Positions 17,596 through 27,800 of a stretch of DNA of 64,000 nucleotides are shown here, one piece after another. The notes below the pieces were generated by a model that worked only from the letters and a program-made list of their open reading frames with translations, searched no databases and was not told where the DNA came from. The position numbers were made by a program, and so were the translations under genes. The DNA comes from Phenylobacterium hankyongense (GTDB lineage: Bacteria > Pseudomonadota > Alphaproteobacteria > Caulobacterales > Caulobacteraceae). The stretch covers positions 2,154,001-2,218,000 of the forward strand of contig NZ_QFYP01000001.1 in the NCBI RefSeq assembly GCF_003254505.1, in the 5' to 3' direction. The stretch's first letter is position 1; each line of letters begins with the position of its first letter.

Positions 17596-19695
17596 ATGCT
17601 TACGGTTGGACAACGGGTGCTCAAGCGCAGACATCTGCTGGTGGCCACCGCCGGCGCACTGGCGATTGCGGCCCCGGCCATGGCCCAGGAGACCCGCTCG
17701 AGCGTGGTCGAGGAGCTGGTGGTCACCGCGCCGAACTACGTCGCCACCACCAACGTCGCGGCCACCAAGGTGGCGATCCCGCTGATCGAGACGCCGCAGT
17801 CGATCTCCGTGGTGACCCGCGACCAGATCGACCTGTTGAACCTGCAGAACCTGCAGCAGGTGGTCCGCTACACCTCCGGCGTGGTCGGCGAGAACTTCGG
17901 CTCCGACGAGCGCTACGACTGGCTGACGCTGCGCGGCTTCAACCCGGTGGAGTACATCGACGGCCTGCAGGCGCCGGTCGGCTCGGTCTCCAACGTCGGC
18001 CTGGACCTGTGGGGCGCCCAGTCGGTGGAGATCCTCAAGGGACCCTCCGGCGTCCTCTACGGCCAGACCCCGCCCGGCGGGCTGGTGAACATCACCATGC
18101 GGCGGCCCCAGGCGGACTTCAGCGCCGAAGCCCAGGCCCAGTACGGCAGCTACGAGGACAAGCAGGTCGCCGGCGACATCACCGGTACGCTGATGAACGG
18201 CGTCGAGGGGCGGCTGACCGGCCTGTGGCGCGACCGCCAGACCCAGACCGATTTCGTCAAGTCGAAGCGGACCTTCATCGCCCCGGCCGTCACCTTTCAC
18301 ATGGCGCCGGACACCGACATGACCCTGCTGGCCTACTACCAGAAGGACCGGGTGAGCGGCGACGGCGGCGGGTTCCTGCCGACGCAGGGCACCCTGCTGC
18401 CCAACCCCAACGTCCACCTGGGCTCCAGCTTCAACGCCGGCGAGCCGACCTACAACGTGTTCCGCCGCGAACAGTACGGGATCGGCTACGAGTTCAACCA
18501 CACCTTCAACAGCGCCCTCAGCTTCCACCAGAACGCCAAGTACTCGACCAGCCAGAGCTACAGCCAGTCGGTCTATGGCGCGGGCATCGAGACGGACCTG
18601 CGGACGCTTGACCGCTACAACTTCGTCTTCCCGGAAAACATCAAGCAGTTCGCGGTGGACTCCCGCCTCGAAGCCCACGGCTCCACGGGCGCGATCGAGC
18701 ACGTCGCCCTGCTGGGGGTGGACTACCGCAACCTCACCAACCGGTCCGACTTCGGGTTCGCCTTCGGCCCGACCCTCGACCTCGTCAACCCGGTCTATGG
18801 CGTGCCGGTGACGAGGCCGGCGCTCTTCCCCTACCTGCGCCAGCGCCAGCAGCAGACCGGCATCTACGCTCAGGACGAGATGAAGCTCGATCACTGGCGC
18901 CTGACGCTCAGCGCGCGCCAGGACTGGCTCGACACCAGGAACAGCGGCGTCAGCGTCTCCGACCAGGCGACGACCTACCGGGTCGGCGTCAACTACGTCT
19001 TCGACTCCGGCCTGGCGCCCTACGCGTCCTACTCGACCTCGTTCCTTCCGGTCTCCGGCGCCGATTTCAACGGCAACCCCTTCGTGCCCAGCACCGGCAA
19101 GCAGGTCGAGGTCGGGGTGAAGTTCGAGCCGCGCAACCTGCCGCGGGACGTGAAGATCTTCACCTCGGCGGCGGTCTACGACCTGACCCAGCAGCATGTG
19201 ATCACCCAGGATCCGAACCCCAGCCACGCCTTCTTCTCGATCCAGACCGGCGAGGTGCAGGTGAAGGGGGTCGAGCTGGAGGGCATCGCCCGCATCCACG
19301 AGCGGCTCAGCCTGAACGGCGACTACAGCTACACGGACTCCGAGGTCACCAAGTCCAACGGCCCCGACCTGCACAAGCAGCTGCCCATCGTGCCCCGGCA
19401 CAAGGCGTCGCTGTTCGCCGACTACACCCAGCAGACCGGCCCCCTGGCGGGCCTGGGCGGCGGCGTGGGCGTGCGCTATCAGAGCGCGTTCTATGGCGAC
19501 CCCGCCAACACCCTGCAAAGCCGCTCCCAGGTGTTGGTGGACGCGCTCCTGCACTACAACATCCAGGAGTGGAAGGTTTCACTCAACGCGAGCAATCTCC
19601 TGGACAAGAACTACGTCCAGCACTGCGCCGCGGTGAGCCAATGCTTCTACGGCGCGCGGCGCATCCTGTTCGTGACCATTGGCCGGAAGTGGTGA
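17596..19695 (+). CDS. TonB-dependent siderophore receptor
   Basis: Outer-membrane receptor of 699 aa in the FhuA/FhuE-like siderophore class. It has a signal peptide (LLVATAGALAIAAPAMAQE), a TonB box-like VVEELVVTAP, a plug domain with ETPQSISVVTRDQIDLLN and GPSGVLYGQTPPGGLVN, and a 22-strand barrel ending in an aromatic-rich terminus (RRILFVTIGRKW). ATG 17596 has GGGGGA five bases upstream; GTG 17593 is less likely. A 169-bp gap with no recognised gene separates it from paiB. A siderophore is the most likely ligand, but neither a synthesis gene nor a Fur box was identified. Confidence 0.92.
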   Translation: MLTVGQRVLKRRHLLVATAGALAIAAPAMAQETRSSVVEELVVTAPNYVATTNVAATKVAIPLIETPQSISVVTRDQIDLLNLQNLQQVVRYTSGVVGENFGSDERYDWLTLRGFNPVEYIDGLQAPVGSVSNVGLDLWGAQSVEILKGPSGVLYGQTPPGGLVNITMRRPQADFSAEAQAQYGSYEDKQVAGDITGTLMNGVEGRLTGLWRDRQTQTDFVKSKRTFIAPAVTFHMAPDTDMTLLAYYQKDRVSGDGGGFLPTQGTLLPNPNVHLGSSFNAGEPTYNVFRREQYGIGYEFNHTFNSALSFHQNAKYSTSQSYSQSVYGAGIETDLRTLDRYNFVFPENIKQFAVDSRLEAHGSTGAIEHVALLGVDYRNLTNRSDFGFAFGPTLDLVNPVYGVPVTRPALFPYLRQRQQQTGIYAQDEMKLDHWRLTLSARQDWLDTRNSGVSVSDQATTYRVGVNYVFDSGLAPYASYSTSFLPVSGADFNGNPFVPSTGKQVEVGVKFEPRNLPRDVKIFTSAAVYDLTQQHVITQDPNPSHAFFSIQTGEVQVKGVELEGIARIHERLSLNGDYSYTDSEVTKSNGPDLHKQLPIVPRHKASLFADYTQQTGPLAGLGGGVGVRYQSAFYGDPANTLQSRSQVLVDALLHYNIQEWKVSLNASNLLDKNYVQHCAAVSQCFYGARRILFVTIGRKW

Positions 19696-19754
19696 GGATC
19701 GACCTTCGGCGGTGACGGACTAGTCGGGTCCAAGGATAGAGGCGGGGCGACCGG

Positions 19755-21185
19755 ATGAGAGGTGCAGGCTTGGGGAGGCGCGCGCTCGTCCTGCTGGCCG
19801 CCGCCTGCCTTGCCGGCTGCGCCGCCGGGCCGCGGCCCGGCCAGGCGAAGGCCGCGCCTGCGCCCAGGCCGCCGCTGGCCTTCGCCCAGGACCCCTATCC
19901 GTCCACCTATCGGCCGTTGCCGAGGACCGACACCCTGATCCGCCACGTCACCGTGCTGGATGGAGCGGGGCGGCGGTTTGAGGACGCCGATGTCCTGCTG
20001 ACGGACGGCAAGGTCGCCGCGGTGGGAGCCAACGTCACGGCGTCCGCCGGCGCGGTGGTGCTGGACGGGCATGGCCGCTGGGTGACGCCGGGCGTGATCG
20101 ACATCCACACGCACAACGGCGACTTTCCGGCGCCGTTCACCTCGCTGCAGCTCGAACATTCCGACGTCAGCGAGATCAGCGATCCGAACACCGCCAACGT
20201 CTGGGCCGAGCACTCCATCCTGACCCAGGACCCGGCCTTCTCCCGCGCCCTGGCCGGCGGGGTGACCACCTTGCAGGTGCTGCCCGGGTCGGACCCCCTG
20301 TTCGGCGGCCGCAGCGTGGTGCTGAAGAACGTCCCCGCCGCCACCGTCCAGGCGATGAAGTTCCCGGGCGCCCAGCAGGGCCTGAAGATGGCCTGCGGCG
20401 AGAACCCCGAATACTATTTCGGCGACAAGGGGCGGTTCCCGTCGAGCCGGATGGGCAATTTCGCCGGCTATCGCGAGGCCTGGATCAAGGCTGCCGCCTA
20501 CAAGCGCAAATGGGAGGCCTGGCAGCGGGGCGAGGCCAAGGACCCGCCGGACCGCGACCTGAAGCTCGACACCCTGGCGGCGGTGCTCAACGGCGACATC
20601 CGGGTGCAGATGCACTGCTACCGGGCCGAGGAGATGGCCTACGTCATCGATCTGTCCAAGGAGTTCGGCTACCACGTGGCGGCCTTCCACCACGCCGCCG
20701 AGGCCTACAAGATCCCCGACCTGCTGGCTAAGGAAGGCATCTGCGCCGTCGTCTGGTCGGACTGGTGGGGCTACAAGGTGGAGGCCTTCGACGGCATCCG
20801 CGAGAATGCGGCCTTCGTCGACGCGGCCGGCGCGTGCGTGACCATGCACTCGGACTCCAACATCGTCGGGCAGCGGCTGACGGTGGAAGCCGGCAAGGCG
20901 GCGGCGGCGGGCCGGCGGGCCGGGCTGACGATCACCCCGGAGCACGCCATCCAGTGGGTGACGCTCAATCCCGCCAAGGCCATGGGCCTGGACCGCCAGA
21001 TCGGCTCGCTGGAGACCGGCAAGAACGCCGACCTGGTGATCTGGTCCGGAGACCCCTTCTCGATCTACAGCCACGCCGACCAGGTGTTCATCGACGGCGC
21101 CCTGGTGTTCGACCGCTTCGACCCGCGCCGCCAGCCGGTGTCCGACTTCGAGCTCGGCCGGCCCAGCTCCGGACGGCGGCCATGA
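19755..21185 (+). CDS. Amidohydrolase-superfamily lipoprotein
   Basis: Predicted periplasmic, lipid-anchored metal-dependent hydrolase of 476 aa. The lipobox signal peptide (LLAAACLAGCAAG) is followed by an imidazolonepropionase/dihydroorotase-like TIM barrel. Metal-site motifs are present: HTH in GVIDIHTHNGD, MHCYRAEEM, AFHHAAEAY and MHSDSN. The C-terminal beta-sandwich motif TLNPAKAMGLDRQIGSLETG is followed by KNADLVIWSGDPF. The stop overlaps the next gene by 4 bp. Substrate unknown; the adjacent TonB receptor suggests it acts on an imported compound. Confidence 0.88.
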   Translation: MRGAGLGRRALVLLAAACLAGCAAGPRPGQAKAAPAPRPPLAFAQDPYPSTYRPLPRTDTLIRHVTVLDGAGRRFEDADVLLTDGKVAAVGANVTASAGAVVLDGHGRWVTPGVIDIHTHNGDFPAPFTSLQLEHSDVSEISDPNTANVWAEHSILTQDPAFSRALAGGVTTLQVLPGSDPLFGGRSVVLKNVPAATVQAMKFPGAQQGLKMACGENPEYYFGDKGRFPSSRMGNFAGYREAWIKAAAYKRKWEAWQRGEAKDPPDRDLKLDTLAAVLNGDIRVQMHCYRAEEMAYVIDLSKEFGYHVAAFHHAAEAYKIPDLLAKEGICAVVWSDWWGYKVEAFDGIRENAAFVDAAGACVTMHSDSNIVGQRLTVEAGKAAAAGRRAGLTITPEHAIQWVTLNPAKAMGLDRQIGSLETGKNADLVIWSGDPFSIYSHADQVFIDGALVFDRFDPRRQPVSDFELGRPSSGRRP

Positions 21186-22483
21186 GGCGGATCGCAGCGC
21201 TTTGCGCGATGGCGGCGGGCCTGCTGGCGGCGAGCGCGTCGCAGGCTCAGACGCCCGACCCCACGACCATCGCCGTGGTCGGGGCGAAGCTCTACGCCAT
21301 GGACGGCCGCGGCGCGGTCGACAACGCCACCATCGTCGTCCGCGACGGCAAGATCGCCGCCGTCGGACCCGGGCTGGCCGCGCCGGCCGGCGCCCGGGTG
21401 ATCGACGCCAAGGGGCGGATCGTCACGCCCGGCTTGATGAACGCCGGCACGCAGCTTGGCCTGGTGGAGATCAACTCCGTCCCCGACACCGCCGACCAGA
21501 GCGTCAGCTCCGGGCCGCTGGGGGCGGCCTTCGACGTGGAATACGCCCTCAATCCGAATTCGGTGCTGCTGCCGCGCGCCCGCGCCGACGGCCTGACGCG
21601 GGTGGGGAGCTATCCCGGCGGCTCGGCCAGCGCGCCCTTCGCAGGCGCCGCGGCGGCGCTGCGGCTCTCGGAGGGCGCGGACATCCTCGACCGCCCCAGG
21701 GCCGCCATGATGATCAACATCGGCGGCATGGCGGCGGTCCGGACCGGCGGCTCGCGCAGCGCGGCCTGGATCCTGCTGCGCAACGCCCTGACCGAGGCCC
21801 GGCGGTTTCCCCGGCTCTCCGCCCACCCGGGCCCGCGCGACCAGTTGCTCAACCATCTGGACGCCGAGGCGCTGCAGCCGGTGCTGGCCGGGCGGATGCC
21901 GCTCGGCATCGTCACCGCCCGCGAATCCGACCTGCGCCAGGCGATCCGGCTGGCTGAGGACTATCATGTGAAGGTGGTGATCTTTGGCGGGGCCGAGGCC
22001 TGGCGGGTCGCGGACCTGCTGGCGTCCCATCGCATCCCCGTGGTCATCAATCCATTCGACGACCTGCCCTGGACCTTCGACGAGATCGGGGCGCGGCTGG
22101 ACAACGCCGCGATCCTGCAGCGGGCCGGGGTCACCGTGGCCTTCTCGGTGCCCGGGATCGAATTCAACCACAACGCCGGCACCGGCGTGCGCGAAGCCGC
22201 AGGCCTGGCGGTGGCCAACGGCCTGCCCTGGATCGAGGCGCTGAAGGCGCTGACGGTCAATCCCGCGGCCATCTGGGGCGTCGGCGACCACTACGGCGCA
22301 CTGACTGCGGGTAAGGACGCCGACCTGGTGATCTGGGACGGCGATCCGCTGGAGCCGTCCAGCGCGCCCACGACGGTCCTCGTGCGCGGCCGACCGGTGT
22401 CGCTGATCACCCGGCAGGACGAGCTCGCCCGCCGCTATGCCCCCGCCCGGCGCGCCGACCCGTGGCCCGCCGGCTACCGCTGA
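21182..22483 (+). CDS. Amidohydrolase-like protein lacking the HxH metal motif
   Basis: Secreted paralogue of 433 aa (signal peptide LCAMAAGLLAASASQAQ). It keeps the amidohydrolase fold: VVGAKLYAMDGRGAVDNATI at the N-terminus and a closing LTVNPAAIWGVGDHYGALTA with KDADLVIWDGDPL. Where active members have HxH after PG(L/F), this one reads TPGLMNAGTQLGLVE, so both first-strand His ligands are missing, and the later barrel His/Asp motifs are also not evident. It is likely a non-catalytic or mechanistically altered partner of the upstream enzyme. The ATG is coupled to the upstream stop (ATGA). Confidence 0.85.
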   Translation: MRRIAALCAMAAGLLAASASQAQTPDPTTIAVVGAKLYAMDGRGAVDNATIVVRDGKIAAVGPGLAAPAGARVIDAKGRIVTPGLMNAGTQLGLVEINSVPDTADQSVSSGPLGAAFDVEYALNPNSVLLPRARADGLTRVGSYPGGSASAPFAGAAAALRLSEGADILDRPRAAMMINIGGMAAVRTGGSRSAAWILLRNALTEARRFPRLSAHPGPRDQLLNHLDAEALQPVLAGRMPLGIVTARESDLRQAIRLAEDYHVKVVIFGGAEAWRVADLLASHRIPVVINPFDDLPWTFDEIGARLDNAAILQRAGVTVAFSVPGIEFNHNAGTGVREAAGLAVANGLPWIEALKALTVNPAAIWGVGDHYGALTAGKDADLVIWDGDPLEPSSAPTTVLVRGRPVSLITRQDELARRYAPARRADPWPAGYR

Positions 22484-22488
22484 CGCAG

Positions 22489-25400
22489 ATGAGGCCGGGC
22501 AAGCCTCCGAAGGCGTCACCTGCGGCGCGCGGCCTCGCCGCCGCGGTGAGCTGCGTCGCGATCTGGGGGGCCGCGGGCGTCCACGCGCAGACGCCGCCGC
22601 CGGCCCCGGTCGCCGCAGCCGCCGGCCTGCCCCTGCAGCCCGCCCGCCACATCGCCTTCGACACCGACGAGGGCGCCTGGCTCTCGCTCACGGTCTCGCC
22701 GGATGGCCACACCATCGTCTTCGACCTGTTGGGCGATCTCTACGCCCTGGATGGCCAGGGCGGGACGGCGCGGCCGCTGACCCGGGGCATGGCCTTCGAC
22801 TCGCAGCCGGCCTTCTCGCCGGATGGCGCGAAGATCGCCTTCGTCAGCGACCGCTCGGGGGCCGAGAACCTGTGGGTCGCCAACGCCGACGGTTCGGACG
22901 CGCGGCAGGTGACCCGCAACGACAGCGTCCACGAATATGTCTCGCCGGCGTGGTCCGCCGACGGTCGCAGCCTGTTCGCGTCGCTCTACCGGTCCGACCT
23001 GAACGCCATCGAGCTGTGGCGCTATCCGGTTGAGGACGGCGGTCCGGGGCAGGAGTTGACCGGCGGCAAGTTCAGCGCCCTGGGCGCGGCGCCGTCCCGC
23101 GACGGTCGGTTCGTCTACTATGCGGCCCACGTCGGCAAGGTGTTCGAGGACGACGTCACCCTGCCGCTGTGGTCGATCGATCGCCTGGACCTGAGCACCG
23201 GGCAGGAGGAGACGATCGTCACCAACCAGGGCAGCGCCATGCGCCCGGTGCTGTCGCCGGACGGCCGTGCGCTGGTCTACGCCGTGCGCGCGCAGGGCCA
23301 GACGGCGCTCCGCATCCGCACCCTCGACGGCGGCGCGGACCGCGCCCTGGTCCAGCCGATCCAGCGCGACGTCCAGGAGGCGCTGCCCACCCGCGACCTC
23401 GTGCCGGGCTACGCCTTCACGCCCGACGGACAGGCGCTGTTGGCCAACATCGGCGGCCGCATCCAGCGGATCGAGGTCGCGACCGGGGCGACCTCAACGA
23501 CGCCGTTCAACGCCCACGTGGCGCTCGATCTCGGCCCGCTGCTGCGGCAGGCGCTGAAGGCGGAGACCGGTCCGGTGCGGGCGCGGTTGATCCAGGGCCC
23601 CGTCCAGTCGCCGGACGGCGGCCGCATCGCCTTCTCGGCCCTCGGCCGGATCTACGTCATGGACCTGAAGGGCGGCGCGCCGCGGCCGGTGACGGGCGCG
23701 GCCGAGCGCGCCTTCCAGCCGGCCTGGTCGCCGGACGGCCGGACCCTGGCCTACGTGACCTGGGCCTCGCCGCAAGGCGGCCAGCTGTGGGTCGCGCCCG
23801 CCGACGGCCGCGGACCGGCGCGGCGGATGGACGCCGTGGACGCCTACTACACGGACCCGGCCTTCACACCAGATGGGCGCAGCCTGATGGCGCTGCGGTC
23901 CAGCGCCTATGAGCGCATGCACACCCTGCAGGAGCCGCTGTGGACGGGCCGCGCGTTCGGGCCGCTCCGGCAGGCGGACCTGATCGCCGTACCGCTCCAG
24001 GGCGGCGCGGCGAAAGTCGTCGCCACCGGCCAGATGAGCGGGACGCCGCAGTTCACCCGGGACCCCGCGCGCGTGTTCATCGTCTCCGACCAGGGCCTCG
24101 ACTCCATCGGCCTGGACGGGGCGGACCGACAGACGGTGCTCTCCGCCACCGGGCCGGGATTCTATTTCCAGTCCACCGACGTTCCGGCCGACGACATCAT
24201 GATCAGTCCGGACGGCCGGTGGGCGCTGATCCAGATCGCCCAGCAGCTGCAGCTGGTCGGCGTTCCCGCCCCGGGCGACGCCGCGACGCCGATCGACCTC
24301 AACCGGCCCCGCACGCCGCACCGCAAGCTGACCAGCGTCGGCGCGGACTTCTTCGGCTGGGCGGACGGCGGGCGGACGATCACCTGGGCGGTGGGCTCGA
24401 CCTTCTACCGTCGGCCGCTGTCCGGCGTCGTGCTCGACCCGCCGGATACGCCGGTCGACCAGGGCGACCGGCCGATGCCGGGGAAGGGGAGCGTGGAAGC
24501 CTTCCGGGCGAGCGTCGAGGTCCCGCGGGATCGGGGTCCGGCCCCGGTCGTGCTGAGAGGCGCCACCGCCGTCACCATGAAGGGCGACGAGGTGATCGCC
24601 GACGCCGACATCGTGGTGCGCGACGGCCGCATCGCCGCCATCGGGCCGCGCGGGCAGGTGAGCCTGCCGGCGGGCGCGGCCATCGAGGATCTCGGCGGCC
24701 GCTTCGTCACGCCCGGCTTCATCGACGTGCACGACCACTTCGGCGAGATCCGGCGCGGCGTCCTGGATTTCGACGACTGGGGCTTCAAGGCGACGCTCGC
24801 CTACGGCGTCACCACCGCCCTGGACCCCTCCACCCTGTCGATCGACATGCTGGCCTACCAAGACCTGATCGAGGCGGGCCAGGTCGTGGCGCCGCGGCTC
24901 TACTCCACCGCCACGGCGGTCTTCTCCTACAACCGCTTCACCTCGCTGCAGCAGGTCGAGGACGTGGTCTCGCGCTATGTCGAGCACTACCGGACGCGCA
25001 ACCTCAAGGAGTACCGGACTGGCCCGCGGCGGGTGCGCCAGTGGGTCGCCATGGCGGCGCGCGACCAGGGATCGATGCCCACCACCGAGGGCGCCCTGGA
25101 CATGAAGCTCGACCTGACCCAGATCCTCGACGGCTTCTCCGGCAACGAGCACACGCTGGCCGCCGTGCCCCTCTATCGCGACGTGGTCGAGCTCCTGGCG
25201 CGCTCGGGAACGAGCTACGACGTGACGATGGAGATCTCGCACGGCGGGCCGCCGGCGGGAGAGGGCTTCATCGCCGCGACGCGGCCCTATGACGATCCCA
25301 AGGTGGCCGCCTTCTACCCTCGCTTCGTGCGGGACAAGCTGTTCACCCGCGTCCACTGGGTCGACCCGCGGGAGGAGATCTATCCGCAGGTCGCCGCCTC

Positions 25401-25797
25401 GGCCGGCGCGGTCCAGCGGGCGGGCGGGGTCGTGGGGATCGGCAGCCACGGCAACTACCCGGGCATCGGCTATCACTGGGAGCTGTTCGCCATGGCCTCG
25501 GGCGGCCTGACCCCTCGCGAGGTCCTGCGCGCGGCCACCGTCGGATCGGCGCAGACCATCGGACGGGCGGGCGAGCTCGGCAGCCTCGAGCCGGGAAAGT
25601 TCGCCGACCTCCTTGTCTTCGCCCGCGACCCGCTGGCCGACATCAAGAACGTCGGCTCGCTCCAGCAGGTGATGAAGAACGGTCGCCTCTACGATGCCGC
25701 CGACCTGAAGGTGATCTCGCCGGTCGCGCCGCGGCGCGCAGATGTGAGCGTCCGCGTTGGGCGGGCGAGCCATGAGCGGGAGAAGCCGACCCGCTGA
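22489..25797 (+). CDS. TolB-like beta-propeller fused to amidohydrolase
   Basis: Large secreted protein of 1102 aa. After a signal peptide (GLAAAVSCVAIWGAAGVHAQ) come repeated PD40/TolB-type blades (SPDGHTIVFDLLGDLYALD, FSPDGAKIAFVSDRSGAENL, WSPDGRTLAYVT) to about residue 670. A complete amidohydrolase domain then follows with HDH (GFIDVHDHFGEI), GSHGNYPGIGYHWE and the closing SLEPGKFADLLVFARDPL. ATG 22489 lies 5 bp after the previous stop; the GTG at 22462 would overlap it. This domain combination is widespread in Caulobacterales and Xanthomonadales, with peptidase or cyclic-amide activities suggested. Confidence 0.9.
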   Translation: MRPGKPPKASPAARGLAAAVSCVAIWGAAGVHAQTPPPAPVAAAAGLPLQPARHIAFDTDEGAWLSLTVSPDGHTIVFDLLGDLYALDGQGGTARPLTRGMAFDSQPAFSPDGAKIAFVSDRSGAENLWVANADGSDARQVTRNDSVHEYVSPAWSADGRSLFASLYRSDLNAIELWRYPVEDGGPGQELTGGKFSALGAAPSRDGRFVYYAAHVGKVFEDDVTLPLWSIDRLDLSTGQEETIVTNQGSAMRPVLSPDGRALVYAVRAQGQTALRIRTLDGGADRALVQPIQRDVQEALPTRDLVPGYAFTPDGQALLANIGGRIQRIEVATGATSTTPFNAHVALDLGPLLRQALKAETGPVRARLIQGPVQSPDGGRIAFSALGRIYVMDLKGGAPRPVTGAAERAFQPAWSPDGRTLAYVTWASPQGGQLWVAPADGRGPARRMDAVDAYYTDPAFTPDGRSLMALRSSAYERMHTLQEPLWTGRAFGPLRQADLIAVPLQGGAAKVVATGQMSGTPQFTRDPARVFIVSDQGLDSIGLDGADRQTVLSATGPGFYFQSTDVPADDIMISPDGRWALIQIAQQLQLVGVPAPGDAATPIDLNRPRTPHRKLTSVGADFFGWADGGRTITWAVGSTFYRRPLSGVVLDPPDTPVDQGDRPMPGKGSVEAFRASVEVPRDRGPAPVVLRGATAVTMKGDEVIADADIVVRDGRIAAIGPRGQVSLPAGAAIEDLGGRFVTPGFIDVHDHFGEIRRGVLDFDDWGFKATLAYGVTTALDPSTLSIDMLAYQDLIEAGQVVAPRLYSTATAVFSYNRFTSLQQVEDVVSRYVEHYRTRNLKEYRTGPRRVRQWVAMAARDQGSMPTTEGALDMKLDLTQILDGFSGNEHTLAAVPLYRDVVELLARSGTSYDVTMEISHGGPPAGEGFIAATRPYDDPKVAAFYPRFVRDKLFTRVHWVDPREEIYPQVAASAGAVQRAGGVVGIGSHGNYPGIGYHWELFAMASGGLTPREVLRAATVGSAQTIGRAGELGSLEPGKFADLLVFARDPLADIKNVGSLQQVMKNGRLYDAADLKVISPVAPRRADVSVRVGRASHEREKPTR

Positions 25798-25841
25798 AGG
25801 TCGGGCCCGGTTCCGAATGCCTAGAGGTAAAGAGCCGAAGC

Positions 25842-27704
25842 TTACCGGCTGGTCGGCGCCGACGGTGATTGGAGGTCCCGGACCGCGCCGCGTGCGGCGC
25901 TGGTGGTGAAGGCCGCGTAGGCGCGCAAGGCTGACGACACCTTCCTGTCGCGCCCGACCGGCTTCCAGGCTTCGGAACCTCGCGCCGACATGGCCGCGCG
26001 CCGTTCCGCCAGATCCGCCGCCGGGACCTTCAGTTCGATCGAACGGCCGGGGATATCGATCTCGATCCGATCGCCGTCTTCGATCAACCCGATCACGCCG
26101 CCCTCCGCCGCCTCGGGCGAAACGTGGCCGATCGACAGGCCGGAGGTGCCGCCGGAGAACCGGCCGTCGGTGATCAGGGCGCAGGCCTTCCCGAGGCCCT
26201 TCGATTTCAGGTAGCTGGTCGGATACAGCATCTCCTGCATGCCCGGGCCGCCGCGCGGTCCCTCGTAGCGGATCACGACGACGTCGCCCGCCGCGATCTT
26301 GCCGGTCAGGATGGCGCTGACGGCGGCGTCCTGGCTTTCGAACACCCGCGCCGGGCCGGAGAAGACGAGGATGCTGTCGTCCACGCCCGCCGTCTTCACG
26401 ATGCAGCCCTCCTCGGCGAGATTGCCCTTCAGAACCGCCAGGCCGCCGTCCTTCGAGAAGGCGTGCTCGGCGCTGCGGATGACCCCGGATTCGCGGTCCA
26501 GATCGAGGTCCGCCCAGCGGCGGCTCTGGCTGAAGGCGACCTGGGTCGGCACGCCGCCGGGCGCCGCCTTGTAGAAGGTGTGGACGGTCTCGCTGGCGGT
26601 GCGGACGATATCCCAGCGGTCGAGGGCCTCTGCGAGGCTCGGGCTGTGCACCGTGGGCGTGTCGGTGTTGAGAAGGCCCGCGCGGTCCAGCTCGCCGAGG
26701 ATCGCCATCACCCCGCCGGCGCGGTGGACGTCCTCCATGTGCACGTCCGACTTGGCCGGCGCGACTTTCGACAGGCACGGCACCCGACGCGACAGGCGGT
26801 CGATGTCTTCCATGGTGAAATCGACTTCCGCCTCATGCGCCGCCGCCAGGAGGTGCAGGACGGTGTTGGTGGAGCCGCCCATGGCGATGTCGAGGCTCAT
26901 GGCGTTCTCGAACGCCGCGAAGTTCGCCACCGACCGCGGCAGGAGGCTCGTATCCTCCTGCTCGTAATACCTGCGGGTGATGTCGACGATCAGGTGTCCG
27001 GCTTCGAGGAACAGGCGCTCGCGGTCGGCGTGGGTCGCGAGGACCGAGCCGTTGCCGGGAAGCGACAGGCCGAGCGCTTCGGTCAGGCAGTTCATCGAAT
27101 TGGCGGTGAACATGCCCGAGCACGAGCCGCAGGTCGGGCAGGCGGACCGCTCGATGGCGGCCACCTCGGCGTCGCTGACGGATTCGTCGGCCGCGGCGAC
27201 CATGGCGTCCACGAGGTCGAGGGCGACCTCCTTGCCCCGGAGGACGACCTTGCCGGCTTCCATCGGGCCGCCGGAGACGAACACCGTCGGGATGTTCAGC
27301 CGCAGCGACGCCATCAGCATGCCGGGCGTGATCTTGTCGCAGTTGGAGATGCAGACCAGGGCGTCAACGCAGTGCGCATTGGCCATGTACTCGACGCTGT
27401 CGGCGATCAGTTCGCGCGACGGCAGGCTGTAGAGCATGCCGTCGTGGCCCATGGCGATGCCGTCGTCGACGGCGATCGTGTTGAACTCCTTGGCCACGCC
27501 GCCGGCGCGCTCGATCTCCCGCGCCACCAGTTGCCCGAGGTCCTTCAGATGCACGTGCCCCGGGACGAACTGGGTGAAGGAGTTCACGACCGCGATGATC
27601 GGCTTGCCGAAATCCGCGTCCTTCATCCCCGTCGCGCGCCAAAGGCCGCGGGCGCCCGCCATGTTGCGGCCGTGGGTCGAGGTGCGGGAGCGATAGGCGG
27701 GCAT
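25842..27704 (-). CDS. ilvD: Dihydroxy-acid dehydratase
   Basis: Cytoplasmic Fe-S enzyme of branched-chain amino acid synthesis that dehydrates 2,3-dihydroxy acids to 2-keto acids. 620 aa, close to E. coli IlvD (616). Cluster and substrate motifs: [51 protein letters not shown], and [23 protein letters not shown] 27704 begins the family N-terminus [20 protein letters not shown]; the frame continues upstream without relevance. It is divergent from a LysR gene across 96 bp, suggesting regulation by that protein. Convergent with the upstream amidohydrolase gene across a 44-bp gap without an obvious terminator. Confidence 0.96.
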   Translation of the reverse strand: MPAYRSRTSTHGRNMAGARGLWRATGMKDADFGKPIIAVVNSFTQFVPGHVHLKDLGQLVAREIERAGGVAKEFNTIAVDDGIAMGHDGMLYSLPSRELIADSVEYMANAHCVDALVCISNCDKITPGMLMASLRLNIPTVFVSGGPMEAGKVVLRGKEVALDLVDAMVAAADESVSDAEVAAIERSACPTCGSCSGMFTANSMNCLTEALGLSLPGNGSVLATHADRERLFLEAGHLIVDITRRYYEQEDTSLLPRSVANFAAFENAMSLDIAMGGSTNTVLHLLAAAHEAEVDFTMEDIDRLSRRVPCLSKVAPAKSDVHMEDVHRAGGVMAILGELDRAGLLNTDTPTVHSPSLAEALDRWDIVRTASETVHTFYKAAPGGVPTQVAFSQSRRWADLDLDRESGVIRSAEHAFSKDGGLAVLKGNLAEEGCIVKTAGVDDSILVFSGPARVFESQDAAVSAILTGKIAAGDVVVIRYEGPRGGPGMQEMLYPTSYLKSKGLGKACALITDGRFSGGTSGLSIGHVSPEAAEGGVIGLIEDGDRIEIDIPGRSIELKVPAADLAERRAAMSARGSEAWKPVGRDRKVSSALRAYAAFTTSAARGAVRDLQSPSAPTSR

Positions 27705-27800
27705 GACGGCGTCCTTGATGATCCGCCCCCGAATAGCTTCACCGCTCCTACGGCAGAAATATACTTTTCGAGTGGTTTTAGGTCGCTGTACATATGAGCG

